In this document: positions 13,858 to 24,947 of the stretch, piece after piece
How the letters are laid out: each line of letters starts with the position of its first letter
Numbering within the stretch: the stretch's first letter is position 1
Assembly (NCBI RefSeq): GCF_015706575.1
Contig: NW_024037076.1
Span: 2,046,001 to 2,110,000, forward strand
DNA: 64,000 nt
Reading direction: 5' to 3'
Source: Patiria miniata
Lineage: Eukaryota; Echinodermata; Asteroidea; Valvatida; Asterinidae
Notes under the pieces: model-generated
What the model was told of the DNA's origin: nothing
What the model saw: only the letters and a program-made list of their open reading frames with translations
The model's database searches: none
Position numbers and translations under genes: made by a program

Positions 13858-16800
13858 GTAGGTCTAGAACACATGGTTTGTAAGGTGAGGGGGCGGCATC
13901 AGGCTGCCAAAGGCCATGGACCTCGACCGATCAAACATTAACTGTTAGACGGCCGTTGGCGGTAACGCGCTTGAATGATGCATTATAATGTCCCGAAGGC
14001 ACGCCATACCAATTCCAGATGAGATGACATTCTAGCAGGTACGAGCGACAAAATTTCACACTGTTCTTGTTTATTTGCGCCTCGTTTCCGGCTGTAACAC
14101 AACCCGAAGTTGAACAAACAAATTCCCACGTCAGGACAAAAACTGGAAAATAAATTGATAAATCCTGTCACGTCCCACCATCGCTCTTATATCAGGCCCA
14201 AACCCCAGACGCGTATCGTATGTACAGCTGTACGCGCGATATTCCTTACAGGTTGAAATACGAGAAGTGACATTTCTTGCCTCTTGTAAAAACATGTCCA
14301 GACACAATTGGGGTATTTTCTCCTGGCTTTTCTTCAACTTCCTGTGGATGTGATGTCTGTATAAGGAATGCCTTTTGATGGTGACTTGTATTTATTGTTG
14401 GTGGAGCGATTTAATCAATAGATCTAGGTGGGTCGGATTTCGTATCGTGATACCCGATATGCCGGCATTGCAAAGGTTGAGTTGGGATTTTTTTTTGTGC
14501 TTCCGCCAGTAGCGTAAAAGCCCGCGCAAAAAGGATTAAAACGCGGGGGAAATTGCTGGAAGTGCATGCGTGGCCGAAGGCTCGGCGCTGAATTCCAGTT
14601 TATAGTCCCACATCTTCTAGATTTATTGGCCTTTTCTAAAGTTCGATTGACCATGCTTGATGCTTATGTAGCACCTGATTAATACATTTTAAGATAGCAT
14701 TGACAATTCTAATGCTAAAAAAAATGACAATTTGTAATGCTCAATCACCTTTGCACTTTCACAAGAAGATATACCACGCACTGAATGAAGCCAGTCATGA
14801 AACATATTTAGAAAGTTTCAAAGTTGCGTTTTTTTGTCTTTCCGTCTCTCCGGTCTGTATGTGCTGGGCGTCTGGATTAGTCTGGGTCACCTCGAGTCTT
14901 GAATTTTAGCCTTGTATTTTATTGTAAATTTAATTGTGGAATTATATTTTAAGCCTCCTCTACATTTATTTATATATTTGTTGCATGTATACTGTATTTA
15001 AATCTTGCCTGGAGCTCATGAAATTTACCTGTCATTTATCAATGCATTTTTATTGTAATGTTTTAATGATGACCCATTGAAAATCATCCTTGAGGTGACA
15101 TGGCTACCATCACTAAATAAAGTAATTCCGTCAATGTTTATATACATACTCATCTTTGCACGAAATAAAAAAAAACATATCGATAAAACGGTAACATCAA
15201 GTAAATTTTGTTCAAATATTTAGTTTTCTTAGGGAAATTATTATGATTCATCAGAGCAGTACGGACTAAGTTATCAACTTTAAGTTAACAGACCCAAAAC
15301 GCTAATTGAAGTCTAGTAATACGTAGGTTGGTCTAAAATAAGGTTTTCTTGATTAAACCTTGTCTGCGAAATTATAATTTGGAGGAAAGAGCAATCCACT
15401 TAATTCACCACTCAAGAGTACGAAGCGCCGGAAACGTCGGATCGCATGGACTGTTGACGCGCTAAGGGAAACATACATATATTTATGAAGACGCATCATT
15501 ATTGCGTTTTTCAAACGCATAACAACACTAATGTGTTTGGTACATCATCCATCTCGTAAGAATTTATATGATGGCTTCTCACTGAATAGACCGTTCCGGA
15601 TCAAGCCCTTACTAAGCCCCGCCCACCTTGGGTATTTGTGTGCATTTCTCACATTGCTTGTATAACCCAGTTTGACCCAGCTAAAAAGACTACCATAGAC
15701 CTCGCACTTTTCGAAATTACACACTGACTTCGCGAAGTTATTAAAAATACTCACAACTCTCCAAGGTGTTTGAGACCACATCAAATTAAAGCTTATTTCA
15801 TCATCTTTCATTCTCCGTTCAATTTTGTGAGGGTTAACCAATGACTTTCGGGAGAAAATTCCATCCAAAGATGATCACCCCTAAAGGCAGTCCTGAAGTC
15901 CATCACCATTTTGAAACTGGACGCCTCCGCTCCATTGCAAAATAGATCCATTTTAGGGCCCAATTTCATCCAAACTTCACAGAAATACGAGCTCGCAGTC
16001 CTGTGCATGGCTTCCACACGTCTTTTTTTTTTTTTTTTTTTTTTTTACAAAGAATTGTGCTTTGATACCGGAGAACCTGAAGGCAGGCAAATCGTGATTT
16101 GGCCGGCGTAGGCAATTTCTAGGCTATTAACAGGTCTGCACACATAGATCGATTGCATTCAGCCGCCACCTTTAACGTTGTGTTGTTATGTTAATTCATT
16201 AACAATGAATGCACAAGACGTCTACCCATGCGTATCCATATTGAACAAAAACACACGCCTCAAACATGGCTGCACTGCAAACTTCGTATATCTGCTTCAT
16301 TCCAGAACATGCTGAACAAGAGATCCTTGAGTGACGTCATCCCGGAGCCTGTCTGGGGATGGAGAAACAAGAAGGAGGAAGCGAGACAAGTGGAATTTGT
16401 CCGAGTCGGTCAGGTAAAAAGGAATATAACAAATCTACATTATCCACTTGTGGTAGCGTACTGCTTGAACTCCATGAGGACGAGGTTGGGATGAATGACG
16501 CCAGACATGCATGCTAGAGCGTGCATCTTGCGGTTTTATAAATATGGAAATGTCAAGAAATGATTAAAGTTGTTCTTGTGTTTTTTTGTTTTTTTAATCC
16601 CATCGGTGTTTGCTTAGTGTCCTATGAAAGACTACAATTTTCATATTGATGTTTTTTTAATGTGTTTTTAGTTATGTAATTATAATGAATTTTTTTGTGG
16701 TGTTTTGTTTTTCTTATAGTTGCTGAAACTTAAAACAATCGTCAAGGGAGACGCTCCCACGAGTTTAGCGACAACAAGTCTCCTCAAACGAGAGGTAACG

Positions 16801-19800
16801 ACGGTTACTTTTATATTTCTTTTGCCGGAAAAAAAATAGAGTTTGGCGACAGAATAATCGTCGTGGATCAAAATTCAAAATTGCAAGTCCAACTAAAATC
16901 GAATTATATTAGTGAAAAACAAATAAGGTCGCAAGTAGCAGAGGACGAATAATAACAAAGGATTGCCTTTGTCCAAGCTCATTTGAATAGAATATAAGTT
17001 GAATTGGGACTGGAGGACTTTTGATGACTTATGAAGACTTGACAAAAAGATTGCTTACGCGCTCTACACGATATTTAATCTACCAAAACGATTATGTTTG
17101 CACGGGAACTGATTCAAATTATTACTCGAACATTATCACTGGCAAGCATTTTCTAACAAAATTGACAATTTTGTCATGTCTTTCTTTGCTATTTGTCTAC
17201 AGCCTTGGGAACCACAATGTATCCATAATGACTTCGCACATGAAGTACAGTGCGGAGATTCCTGGGGTAAGTTTTAAAAATAATCCTGACACGGAAGTAA
17301 GTTTCGTTTTGTTGTTAGACGTTCCTTTTCTGTGAAATGTTTGAAAGACTAATCGATGTTAGCTAATATTTAACAACAGAAGTAAAATGGCTCGGTTATA
17401 AACCTCAAAATACAAACAAAGGGGATTTTTAACTCAATCTTCTCGATATTTTTGTTTTGTTTTGTTTTCAAGGCGATCGGCTCATAGTAGGTACGGAGGT
17501 TGGAATATTCTGCATTGAAGGTGAGTGCCCACCTTTAACCTTTTCTTTGAAAATTGGAAGTAATATATATATTCTCTGATAAGTTTTTGTTTTGTTTCTG
17601 TTTTGTGTTTGTCCGTCCAAGGCATTTCACCACAAGCCTCGGCTTCCAGAAGATGCCTCCATATCTTTTCATATTTTCGCCTTTTTCACCTTTTCGACAA
17701 GCTCTATTTATTGATTTATGTACTTATGATCGTTTATTATGCTTGTATTTCTCATTGTGGTAGGGAAATTAAAGTGAGTTTGAATTGAATTGAAGTTAAG
17801 GTGTCAACAGAATTCTTTTAAAGTGACCAAGTTCATGTATATGTTCTATTTGTAATGAGGAAAGTCCAATGAATTTTTGGGAAAAGGTCAAGGATTATTA
17901 AAAGTATTTCTCTAAATATTTTGGACTTTTGGTTGGTGCTTTTTTAGAGGGACTTCCTCCACGCATGCTGTTTGACCGGACAGTGACTGCCAAACAACTG
18001 AGTGTCGTCGAGGCTCACGATCTTCTGATCTTCAGAGCTGACAAGGGTAGAAAAATCTCTCCGAGCATATTCATTGGATAGCTCATGCCCTCTTGAAATT
18101 AACCAAAAGTCCCACCCTACCCTTAAATTATTGGGAATTATTCAAAAGTTTCCTAGCTTTTTGACGATCTAAGTTATAAAAGATCTTTTAAGTTTTGATG
18201 GATCTTTAGGTTGGGGACATTTTAATGTCACCATGCACCACGTTACTACTGATACTGCTATCCAATAGCTGATGAAAAAAAACCACTTGGCTGCTTTGTA
18301 GGGATTCGAGCCTACGACCTCTTACTTATAACTGCAAGTGGCTTATCCACTGATTGAAATACCAGCCGTTGGGGCGGACGGCAGCGGGTACTGCCAAGAT
18401 CTATATATTAGGCCATGATATCTTCCACAACCAAAAAATCCAGTCATATTGGAGTGTTAGACTTCATCAACTGAATTTGACCAATCCTGTCATAAACTTT
18501 ATTGTTTGCTTGACTTTCTAATTTTTGATTTTTGATTTTACCTCAGGGAAGGAAAGCCGAGTGTACGTGTTCCGTCTGACCGACTTTGAAGGCGAGCCCA
18601 ACGAGCTGATCGTGCGGACCAAGAATGACTGCAAAGACCACAAACTGGAGAGAACGAAAGGTAAATTAATGATTGACATCCATGAGACATTCATGGCAAA
18701 ACAATTTCTCTTTTTCTCAAAAAGATGAAGAAAAACGAAACAATCACATTAAAAGTAGTGTAGTGGGCCTTAATGAGATCATCACATGCAAAATGTATAC
18801 ATGACGTCACACTTGCTTAAAGGTTATCACTACACGGATGCACTACTATATCACCATCAGCCATATATCCACCAAGCTGAAACTTCAACAGGTTTAATAG
18901 TTGTTGTGCACCTTACCTAAGATTTCGAACAATTTTGTGGCTTCACACAAAAAAGGAATTGAAAAAAATTATTGAACTCAAATATGTTTCATGCTCCTGA
19001 TAATGCTCAGGTTGCCAGCTGTACGCCTTGAGTCGGCCCGGAGGCAGCCATCTACGGATGGTCGTAGCAGTAGGCAAGAAGCTCCTGGTCATGGCTTGGA
19101 AGCACAGCGCTGCGTGGACGGCGTGGTGTATGGCGGCCGATACCGACCCGGTGGAAGGGTTCACGTTTGTCAGGGTAATAATGTAGCTCAATTGGGTTAT
19201 AGCTTTGAGCAAATGACGCCAAATTGTAGGTACAGAGGGTGAATTTATCAAGGTTTTTGAAGAAATTTAGTCAACCCTACATCAATCAAAATTTGGAGAT
19301 GGCAAGAATTTCGTTTTTGTGCTTCCTTCAAAAGCAATATCCATTTGTTTTGGTACCCCTGTTACGCCGCCCTAATGTTCCCCCATAACATTGTCAATAA
19401 TTTCCCCCAAAACTGTGGTCAATTTACCTCTTTACGGCGAGTACGATAACAACAGTAGCAATATGACACGTATCCCCCAACATTTCTTTACTACCGACGA
19501 AAATGTTGTAGAAAGTCGGCAGTAATTACTTTGTTATTGATAAAGGCTGGGTTCGGGATCTGAATTCGAATTGGCCTGTGCTTGACTTGTGATTTACTTG
19601 TGATTAACTTGTGATTGACCAGTGATTGACTTGTGATTGGCTTGCGATTGACTTGCGATTGACTTGCGTTTGGCCTGTGATCGACTTGTGATTGGCTTGT
19701 CGTTAACCTGTTATTGGCTTGTGATTGACTTGTGATCGACTTGTGATTACTTGTGCTTAATTGTCTTGCGATTGACTCTTAGTTAAGTTTCAATTGACTT

Positions 19801-22800
19801 GGGTTATACTTGGTATAACTTGTAATGACATGGGGTTGACCTCTGATGATAATATGATTCCTTGATGGCATCGGTGACTATATGAATACATCCTGTGGTA
19901 TCTTGTGGTTGAATTGTGGTACTTGCCTTGCAATAACTCCTGATGGTTTAAATACAACTCTTATATACTCCGATTACACAATGTATCACATTATGTCGAT
20001 CGTAATTCTCCTTAACATCTAGGAACTTGTTGCCTCAGAGGTACCCAACCTCATGACACTGGTAGACGGCGGCAAGGAAGATAACCAAATCTGCGTAGCC
20101 TTCAGGAACCAGTTTGATCTCATCAATGAAAAAAACGGAGATACCTTCCGCCTTCATCTCGTCGAGACCAGCAAAGTGAGTTACAAATTGGATCATTCAT
20201 GTTTTGGGGTTTTTTTAACAAAGGATTTTGCGTTAACATTATGATATAGTGTGTATGGTTCTGATAACAGTCCTTTATTACCTGTATAGATAGTCCCAAC
20301 CAAAACCATTAAACAACATTTCTGATGACTGATTTACAGCAGGTGAATCTCGTATCTGCCTTGGATATATACGAAGATGAAGAACCTGAACTTCTACTCT
20401 CGTACAACCGTAAGTTGCTGTAAACTATGCTGTTAAAGGTTTAATTCTGTCTGTACGCTGAACGGCTGAAGTGACGCTACCATAATCAGCAGCTATACTT
20501 CTTTGTGCAGCAAAGTGGGAAAATAGTAGGGACCGGGAAAATGTGTCGATTTCGGGAAGACAGAAATCTTCAAATTTGGGATAAAAAGTGAAAGAACAAA
20601 AGAGGAGAAATTGATAAAAAAAATTGTCTCGGAATTCTTTCTGTTGGCAGGCGATAGTTTCAACGTTTCACAATCTGGGATAACGAATTTAAAACTGGTA
20701 TCATCTGTTTAATACCTATAACTACGTTGATACTTTTTTGGAAATATCATCAGTGATAAAATACTTTAAGTAATTTATAGACTTTAGCCATCCGATAAAA
20801 ATACAAGATATTGTGTCCCTTGCTTATACCAATTAAAACTTGAATGTTTTTCGTACAGTTTGGGAATGTGCGGCTTAGCAAGATTAGTCTGTACAATGAA
20901 TTTTTTTCAGATAACATTATTTCTTTAATTATTGACGTCGAATACCGTTTCCCATCAGATGTGTCCCAGTTCAAGAAGCTCAACGGCGAGAACTCGTCAG
21001 ATTTTGACATCCACTGGAACTCAGCACCAAAAGCCATCGGTAAATCGGATTTGGTGTTTTATAATAATATAAAAGGACCAAGAAGTCACATCTTTTGACA
21101 AAAGTGGCTTGTAATTCAATGATGGTGTACCATATAATCTTTTAAATCAGCGGTGAGGCAACATTTTGTCTTCAGGGTACCAGACGAAATTACTGCATAT
21201 TAAAATATAGGTACGTACACAACTAATAAGTTATCTGATCGTAAAAAAAAAATCGCTTAGGCCAACAATGCTCAATTGAGGGCGTATTCATGTCAATAAA
21301 ATCGATTTGTACAGCAGATGAAACGATCGTAGATGATTGCATAATTGACGGTATATATTTGGTTTTCCTCTAATATGATATAGTTTGTGCCTTCCCCTAC
21401 ATCCTGGCGTTCACACACGACTCCATGGAGATTCGCCTCGTTGTGAACGGCAACCTCGTACACACAATGACCATGCCACGACTCAACCTCATATCCTCCA
21501 AGGTACAATCCCAAACTCGGTTGTTGTGACCAAACTATCTTGGTGACACCTGTTATAGTTCCTTACTTTCTTTATCCCTATCTTAGCCCTTCAAGTAAAA
21601 GTCTCTACCCATTAGTCCCAAAGTGTCTCGCAATTATTGCCCCCGTTCATTTGGCCATAATAGTATGAGACCAGTTCTGAATGTAGCTTAAGATTAACGC
21701 AATCTGGTCTCTACCCCCAAAGCACCAACTTATATACCTCGTTGGAGAGAGGCAATTGTAGTAAAGTGTCTCGCCGGTTAATGTCATATTTGTTTGTTTT
21801 GTTGGCCTTTTAAAGTTGACCTATCATTAAAGTGCCTATCTTTTGATGACCCGCCCACAACCACCATATATGGAAGTACCATTCACATAGGTTGATTTGT
21901 TGACAGGTACCCATTTATATATACCTAGTTGGAGGGAAGCAATTGTAGTAAAGTGTCTTGCCCAAAGAAGACATGCTCTTTAACGAACGTTATCTGTGAA
22001 CTCCATTTTTCTGTTAACTCCATTACATAATGTCATAGGTCATTGCAATTCACATTTAACATATTTGCCGAAGTTGACCTATTAAGAAATGCTTATCTTT
22101 GGATTACCCGCCCACAACCACCATATATGGAAGAACATTGACATAGGTTGATCATTTCCCAGTGAGCTTTTGCGCTGTCTAATTTGACAACTCGGCCTGC
22201 CTATCTTTTGATGACCCGCCCACAATAACCATATATGGAAGTACCATTGACATAGATTGATCATTTCCCTGTGAGCGTTTGCGTTAACTTCTGTCTAATT
22301 TTGACAACTCTGCCTGCCTATCTTTTGATGGCCTGCCCACAATTACCATATATGGAAGTACCATTGACATAGGTTGATCATTTCCCTGTGAGCTTTTGCG
22401 TTAGCTTCTGTCTCATTTGACAACTCTGTCTGCCTATCTTTTGATGACCCGCCCACAATAACCATATATGGAAGTACCATTGACAAAGATTGATCATTTC
22501 CCTGAGAGCTTTTGTGTTAGCTTCTGTCTAATTTGACAACTCTGTCTGCATCGCAGTGCGATCTTCACTTCACGTCTACGGGTACACCAGACTTACTGCA
22601 CGGCCTACAACCCAGCCCCAGGGACCCGATCCGACCGTTCAGTCCGCTAGCTAGTCCCACCAATCCCAATGCAAGTACGTGACAGAGTTTAACATAGCGA
22701 TCAAAGGCTGGTTCTTTGTAGTGCTTTTGTGTCAGAAGGCGAGTGATAGTAAAGTCAATCACAATGGACCGATCCAGTAAGCACCGCCCCATGGTGTTCT

Positions 22801-24414
22801 GACCAATCACAGCCGTGATTTTTGTCCGACGTGCGTGCACAAAAGTCCGACATGCGTGCACGCGCGTATGATGCGCGTGGCAGGAAAATGCAGTGTGGCA
22901 TTGGAGAGGAGCACGTGTTAATTTACCCACGTGCGTACTGGGCGGAGCTTACTGGATCGGTCCATTATTAAGCCACAGGTTAGGCCAAATATTACATGGA
23001 ATGTACAGTGTACAACGGGATGGCTTTACTCATAGACTGGTCCCTTACAAAAAGCTATCTTGAGACTGTATGATTTATTATTGTCTTGCGATAAACTCCT
23101 GAAACCTGTACTGCAACTCTGATATGGAAGATATCAGAATTTTATTTTCTTATGAAAATCCATATTGCCATCATCTGGAATGCCTCTAAAAGAAAAGGCA
23201 AAACAACTCTATTGTAAATTGATTAACCTTCAACTGACGGGGTTAAATTTGAATTCTAGCTGGGGATTAAATTCTCAAGTTACAATTTTTGACTCCCGAT
23301 AACGATCAAAATTTTATGTGTACTGGCTTCAAATGGGTATTTCAAATATTAAATCTATTTATCACATAAGATGGAGAGATTAATTTATTGTTGATGTCTC
23401 AGTGCTGTTGGTTAAGAGAAAGAGTATTGGTCTAGTCCTAAAGTCATAGACCTAATTCATTTGCCTTTTTTGACTGACATAGTTGCTCCGATGATGGGTT
23501 CCCCTACTCGCATCTTCAAGATCCCACTGATAAGCCTCGTCGGCCAGATGACGGAGCGGCCGGTCCAGCCTACCAACAACCGGCCTCGGTCCTTCATCTC
23601 CCCGCTAGTCAACATCGCCGAGACCTCCTCGGCTAACAAACCCACCAATAGGCTGACCACCCGACCGCAGAGCGACACAGCGCTGTCTGCGTACGAGAAG
23701 AACATGGCGAACGACAGCGGGAACGCGGAGGGCCTGGCGCCCTGGCGCACCGGGCCGCAGCTACCCCGCCCCTCTGGTGAATACTCGGACTCGGGCTACT
23801 CGGAGTCCGATGTGTCGTTCGAGTCCGCGGACTGCACGGACGCGCCCCGGGGTTACCCGTACGAGTCCGCACGGGTTGGGCAGGACTCGTCCGCCGAGAT
23901 GCGCCGGAAGATGTTCAGTTGTCTCCACTCCCCGCGGCAGCAACGCCGGACCTTATCCTCGCAGAGCGCCGACCCGGAGGCGCGGGCCGAGTTACTGGGG
24001 ACCTCCAAGTCCAAATCGCGTTCTCGATTTGGTTCCAATCACTCGGACTCGGTCTTCTACAGCAACTCGCGGACCCCGGGGCTCACGGACAGCCGGTCTA
24101 GCTCAGTAGCCTCCGAAACTGATTCCTGCCGGTCTGACACGGGCACTTTGCAGTCCTGGCCCCGCTCCATCCCTCGGTTCGGCAGTAGCGGGTCTACAAC
24201 CTCGCAGTCCGAGGCCGAGATGAGAGCAGAGCTCCTCGGCAAACTCCTACGGTCTCCGAAGCTCGGTCGCCCGTCGACCTCCTCGACGATGTCCACTCAG
24301 TCGGACTCGGAGGACCGAGGCTCCGTCTTCGAGAGTGTCAGTCCCGTCAACAAGACAAGCCATCCTTTCTATCTCTCCTCATCGGTTGACGAAGATGATA
24401 TCGACCTCAAGTAA
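1..24414 (+). CDS. GARNL3: GARNL3 orthologue, 3' 24 exons (5' partial)
   Basis: This gene encodes a large cytoplasmic protein with a Rap/Ran-GAP domain followed by a CNH/citron domain, the GARNL3 architecture. Exons read from splice borders and a continuous frame: 1-55, 3771-3889, 4838-4902, 7904-7964, 8703-8805, 9771-9869, 10436-10539, 12138-12252, 12464-12509, 13492-13598, 13745-13857, 16306-16413, 16720-16794, 17203-17266, 17473-17520, 17948-18046, 18547-18660, 19011-19174, 20023-20175, 20343-20409, 20959-21039, 21384-21502, 22557-22674, 23483-24414. Phases match at every junction and sum to 3129 nt (1042 aa plus stop). The protein ends DEDDIDLK; from memory, vertebrate GARNL3 ends in a very similar acidic IDLK motif. 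Gene identity is strong; individual borders are inferred without transcript data. The start codon and first exons are upstream of the window. GARNL3 substrates are not well established. Confidence 0.93.
436..566 (+). repeat. Dispersed repeat copy 1 (partner 30766-30900)
   Basis: About 130 bp beginning GTGACAGAGCCAAATTAACC is nearly identical to a segment at 30766-30900. The central core (ATGATCCAAAACTCCTAGTC and the following CTCCTTGACCATTACTAG) is unchanged. Two copies in one window indicate an interspersed family, which I cannot name. Confidence 0.8.
2102..2260. mobile_element. MITE-like element, TA-flanked inverted repeats
   Basis: The termini are perfect 15-bp inverted repeats, TGGAGTACCGAAGTG at the left and its complement at the right, each bordered by a TA dinucleotide. 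TA flanks with short inverted ends fit a non-autonomous Tc1/mariner-type element. It has no transposase coding capacity. Confidence 0.65.
3510..3546. repeat. Short perfect hairpin
   Basis: TTTCCAACGATCA and its reverse complement are separated by 11 bases. The function is unknown and it may be the remnant of a small foldback element. Confidence 0.6.
4356..4604 (-). mobile_element. tRNA-derived SINE (family 2), minus strand
   Basis: Read on the minus strand, the element starts with a tRNA-like head whose A box contains TGGCGCAGTGGTTAC and whose B box contains GGGTTCGATTCC. A body follows with a conserved GTGGGTTT...TTTTCCTCCCACCTC segment. A related full-length copy lies at 63431-63686 and a head-less fragment at 48349-48440. 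The body resembles a central domain shared by SINEs of many aquatic animals; assigning it to a named superfamily would need a repeat-library search. Confidence 0.75.
4903..7903 (+). other. GARNL3 intron, mostly unique sequence
   Basis: This 3-kb intron lies between the exon encoding [15 protein letters not shown] and the exon encoding [11 protein letters not shown] see only a truncated SINE at 6118-6225 and several T runs. The short open frames here have no recognisable homology. Confidence 0.6.
6118..6225 (+). mobile_element. 5'-truncated copy of SINE family 1
   Basis: The segment from ACCCGAGTGATTTTTCC through the AGGGCAAAA block to CGCAAATTCATCTTA matches the body of the tRNA-headed SINE at 26825-27003. 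The tRNA head is missing, as expected for incomplete reverse transcription. Confidence 0.72.
8859..9161 (+). repeat. Interspersed repeat in GARNL3 intron
   Basis: The segment begins ATTACCTCTGCCAA, includes AAAAAGTTATGGACGGATTT, and ends CCTTGGCGGAGGTTGGAGC followed by TCTCTGAGTGC. I recognise this general pattern as a repeat found in many animal genomes, but I cannot assign the class from one copy. Confidence 0.55.
9925..10125 (+). repeat. Imperfect tandem duplication, about 105 bp
   Basis: The block TGTACCTGACTGACTGACTG, then CTGTCACTTGTGAATTAGAC, recurs about 105 bp later in diverged form (TGTACCTACCTGACTGACTG, CTGTAACTGATGAATTAGAC). It lies in the intron after exon 9771-9869. Confidence 0.65.
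10540..12137 (+). other. GARNL3 intron with tRNA-like SINE remnant
   Basis: No exon is visible between the two Rap-GAP exons. A B-box-like motif on the minus strand (GGTTCGAATCCCACTAGG at about 10995-11025) marks a likely SINE remnant. The rest is AT-rich. Confidence 0.5.
13160..13222 (+). pseudogene. Decayed copy of GARNL3 exon 13492 (copy 2)
   Basis: After an acceptor-like CCAG, the sequence reproduces the exon's [16 protein letters not shown] region. It lacks one base near the start, which breaks the frame. It ends at the CTCCCTCCGTT boundary and runs straight into minisatellite with no donor. An earlier and shorter copy lies at 12997-13042. Confidence 0.85.
13330..13394 (+). pseudogene. 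Near-intact copy of GARNL3 exon 13492 (copy 3), decoy acceptor
   Basis: The acceptor CCCAG and the reading frame are preserved. From the AG carried over by the preceding exon it reads [20 protein letters not shown], with Glu to Lys as one difference. After PSPSV it enters minisatellite, reads a few codons and meets an in-frame TGA. There is no donor. If spliced, it would truncate the protein inside the GAP region. Confidence 0.85.
13858..16305 (+). other. GARNL3 intron with dispersed repeat and poly(T)
   Basis: No exon is seen. The 3' half holds a dispersed repeat (15770-16105) shared with 48577-48942, including a T run of more than 20 bases at 16022-16046. The rest shows nothing I can identify. 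Confidence 0.6.
15770..16105 (+). repeat. Dispersed repeat (partner 48577-48942)
   Basis: Matching blocks occur in the same order in both copies: CTTATTTCATCATC, GACTTTCGGGAGAAA, CTCCATTGCAAAATA, TCGCAGTCCTGT and CAAATCGTGATTTGG. The copies are clearly diverged, so this is an old interspersed family of unknown class. Confidence 0.78.
16306..21502 (+). CDS. GARNL3: GARNL3 exons 12-22: linker and CNH/citron-homology region
   Basis: Exons 16306-16413 and 16720-16794 code for a basic linker ([27 protein letters not shown]). From 17203 ([11 protein letters not shown]) onwards the exons encode a CNH-type beta-propeller, which in this family is a protein-interaction module. Recognisable parts are [16 protein letters not shown] (17473-17520), [20 protein letters not shown] (17948-18046), [19 protein letters not shown] (19011-19174), [19 protein letters not shown] (20023-20175), and [20 protein letters not shown] (21384-21502), close to the vertebrate ending of the domain. 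Exon 20343 has a tandem NAGNAG-type acceptor that could add one Gln. Intron 19175-20022 holds another minisatellite array. Confidence 0.9.
18298..18370 (-). mobile_element. tRNA-like SINE head, minus strand
   Basis: On the minus strand the sequence has an A-box-like AATCAGTGGATAAGCC and a B box GGCTCGAATCCC about 30 bases later. No complete cloverleaf is evident, so I call it a SINE head rather than a functional tRNA. Confidence 0.5.
19560..19870 (+). repeat. 12-bp minisatellite array (TTGTGATTGACT family)
   Basis: About 20 degenerate units such as CTTGTGATTGACTTGTGATC lie in the GARNL3 intron between exons 19011-19174 and 20023-20175. Unlike the array at 12.6 kb, I see no exon fragments inside it. 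Confidence 0.85.
21832..22550 (+). repeat. Roughly 115-bp tandem array abutting an exon
   Basis: Copies of a unit containing CTATCTTTTGATGACCCGCC, ACCATATATGGAAGTACCAT and TTGATCATTTCCCTGTGAGC begin near 21832 (partial), 22088, 22199, 22317 and 22434. The last unit runs into the acceptor of the exon at 22557 (ACTCTGTCTGCATCGCAG), so the repeat supplies the pyrimidine-rich tract before the exon. Confidence 0.85.
22557..24414 (+). CDS. GARNL3: GARNL3 last two exons: disordered Ser-rich tail
   Basis: Exon 22557-22674 (phase 0 to 1) joins the terminal exon 23483-24414. The tail opens with a short conserved stretch, [20 protein letters not shown], that has a counterpart in GARNL3 proteins. About 290 residues of Ser/Arg/Glu-rich, probably unstructured sequence follow. 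Two related units stand out: [12 protein letters not shown], ending in SDSVF, and [11 protein letters not shown], ending in GSVFESV, suggesting internal duplication. The 932-bp exon is much richer in GC and CpG than its surroundings. A longer open frame begins at the ATG at 23461, but the acceptor AG at 23481-23482 and the phase match with the previous exon support 23483 as the exon start. Confidence 0.88.
22763..22966. mobile_element. MITE-like inverted-repeat element A
   Basis: AATGGACCGATCCAGTAAGC at the left is mirrored by GCTTACTGGATCGGTCCATT at the right, each next to a CCGCCC or GGGCGG block. It lies in the last GARNL3 intron. A relative with the same inner end sequence is at 24438-24615. 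There is no coding capacity. Confidence 0.75.
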
Positions 24415-24437
24415 ATATGTGTACATAGGACGTTAAT

Positions 24438-24615
24438 ATACTGAGCCATTAAGCCCCGCCCACTGCGCACGTGGGCAACACTTATTAACAGGTGCACTTC
24501 TCCCACACCGCATGTTCCAAACGCGCACGTCATACGCGCGTGCACGCATGTCGAACATTAATAACGACTGTAATTGGCCCCAAAAAAACTTGGGCGGGGC
24601 TTAGTGGATCGGTAT
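24438..24615. mobile_element. MITE-like inverted-repeat element B
   Basis: The left end contains ATACTGAGCCATTAAGCCCC and the right end, reverse-complemented, contains ATACCGATCCACTAAGCCCC, followed by GCCC on both sides. The ends resemble those of the element at 22763-22966. It sits just after the GARNL3 stop codon, so it would fall in the 3' UTR if the transcript runs on to the signal at 25756. Confidence 0.7.
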
Positions 24616-24947
24616 CTGCAGTGACGTAGTTGAGTCCAGTCACAAGTAATGAGGCCGTGTCCGAAACGGGCTTCCAGAGCTACGGCTACGTCTATTGTCA
24701 GCGCGTCCCCGCGTATTTTCAATGGGCACAGACCTAGACCTAGCTCTAGACAACTGATTCGGATGCAGCCTAAGTAATTACAGGGGATCACGGATCCTCT
24801 ACACGGATCCTTCCCGTGAGGGGCTGGGGATGCACAATTACAAAAGAATCTTAAAAAAGAATCTTAAGAGTCACAATTAATTTGAATAGACCTTTATCAT
24901 GCTGCCACCATTTCAGTCATGTTCCCTGTATCCAATAACATAACTGA

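Noticed and set aside
23461..23482. ATG at 23461 as the start of a separate gene
   Set aside because: The acceptor at 23482 and the phase match with exon 22557-22674 explain the frame as the last GARNL3 exon.
23457..23943. Several minus-strand and shifted frames over the last GARNL3 exon
   Set aside because: They are shadows of a GC-rich coding exon whose correct frame is fixed by splice phase and the conserved ending.
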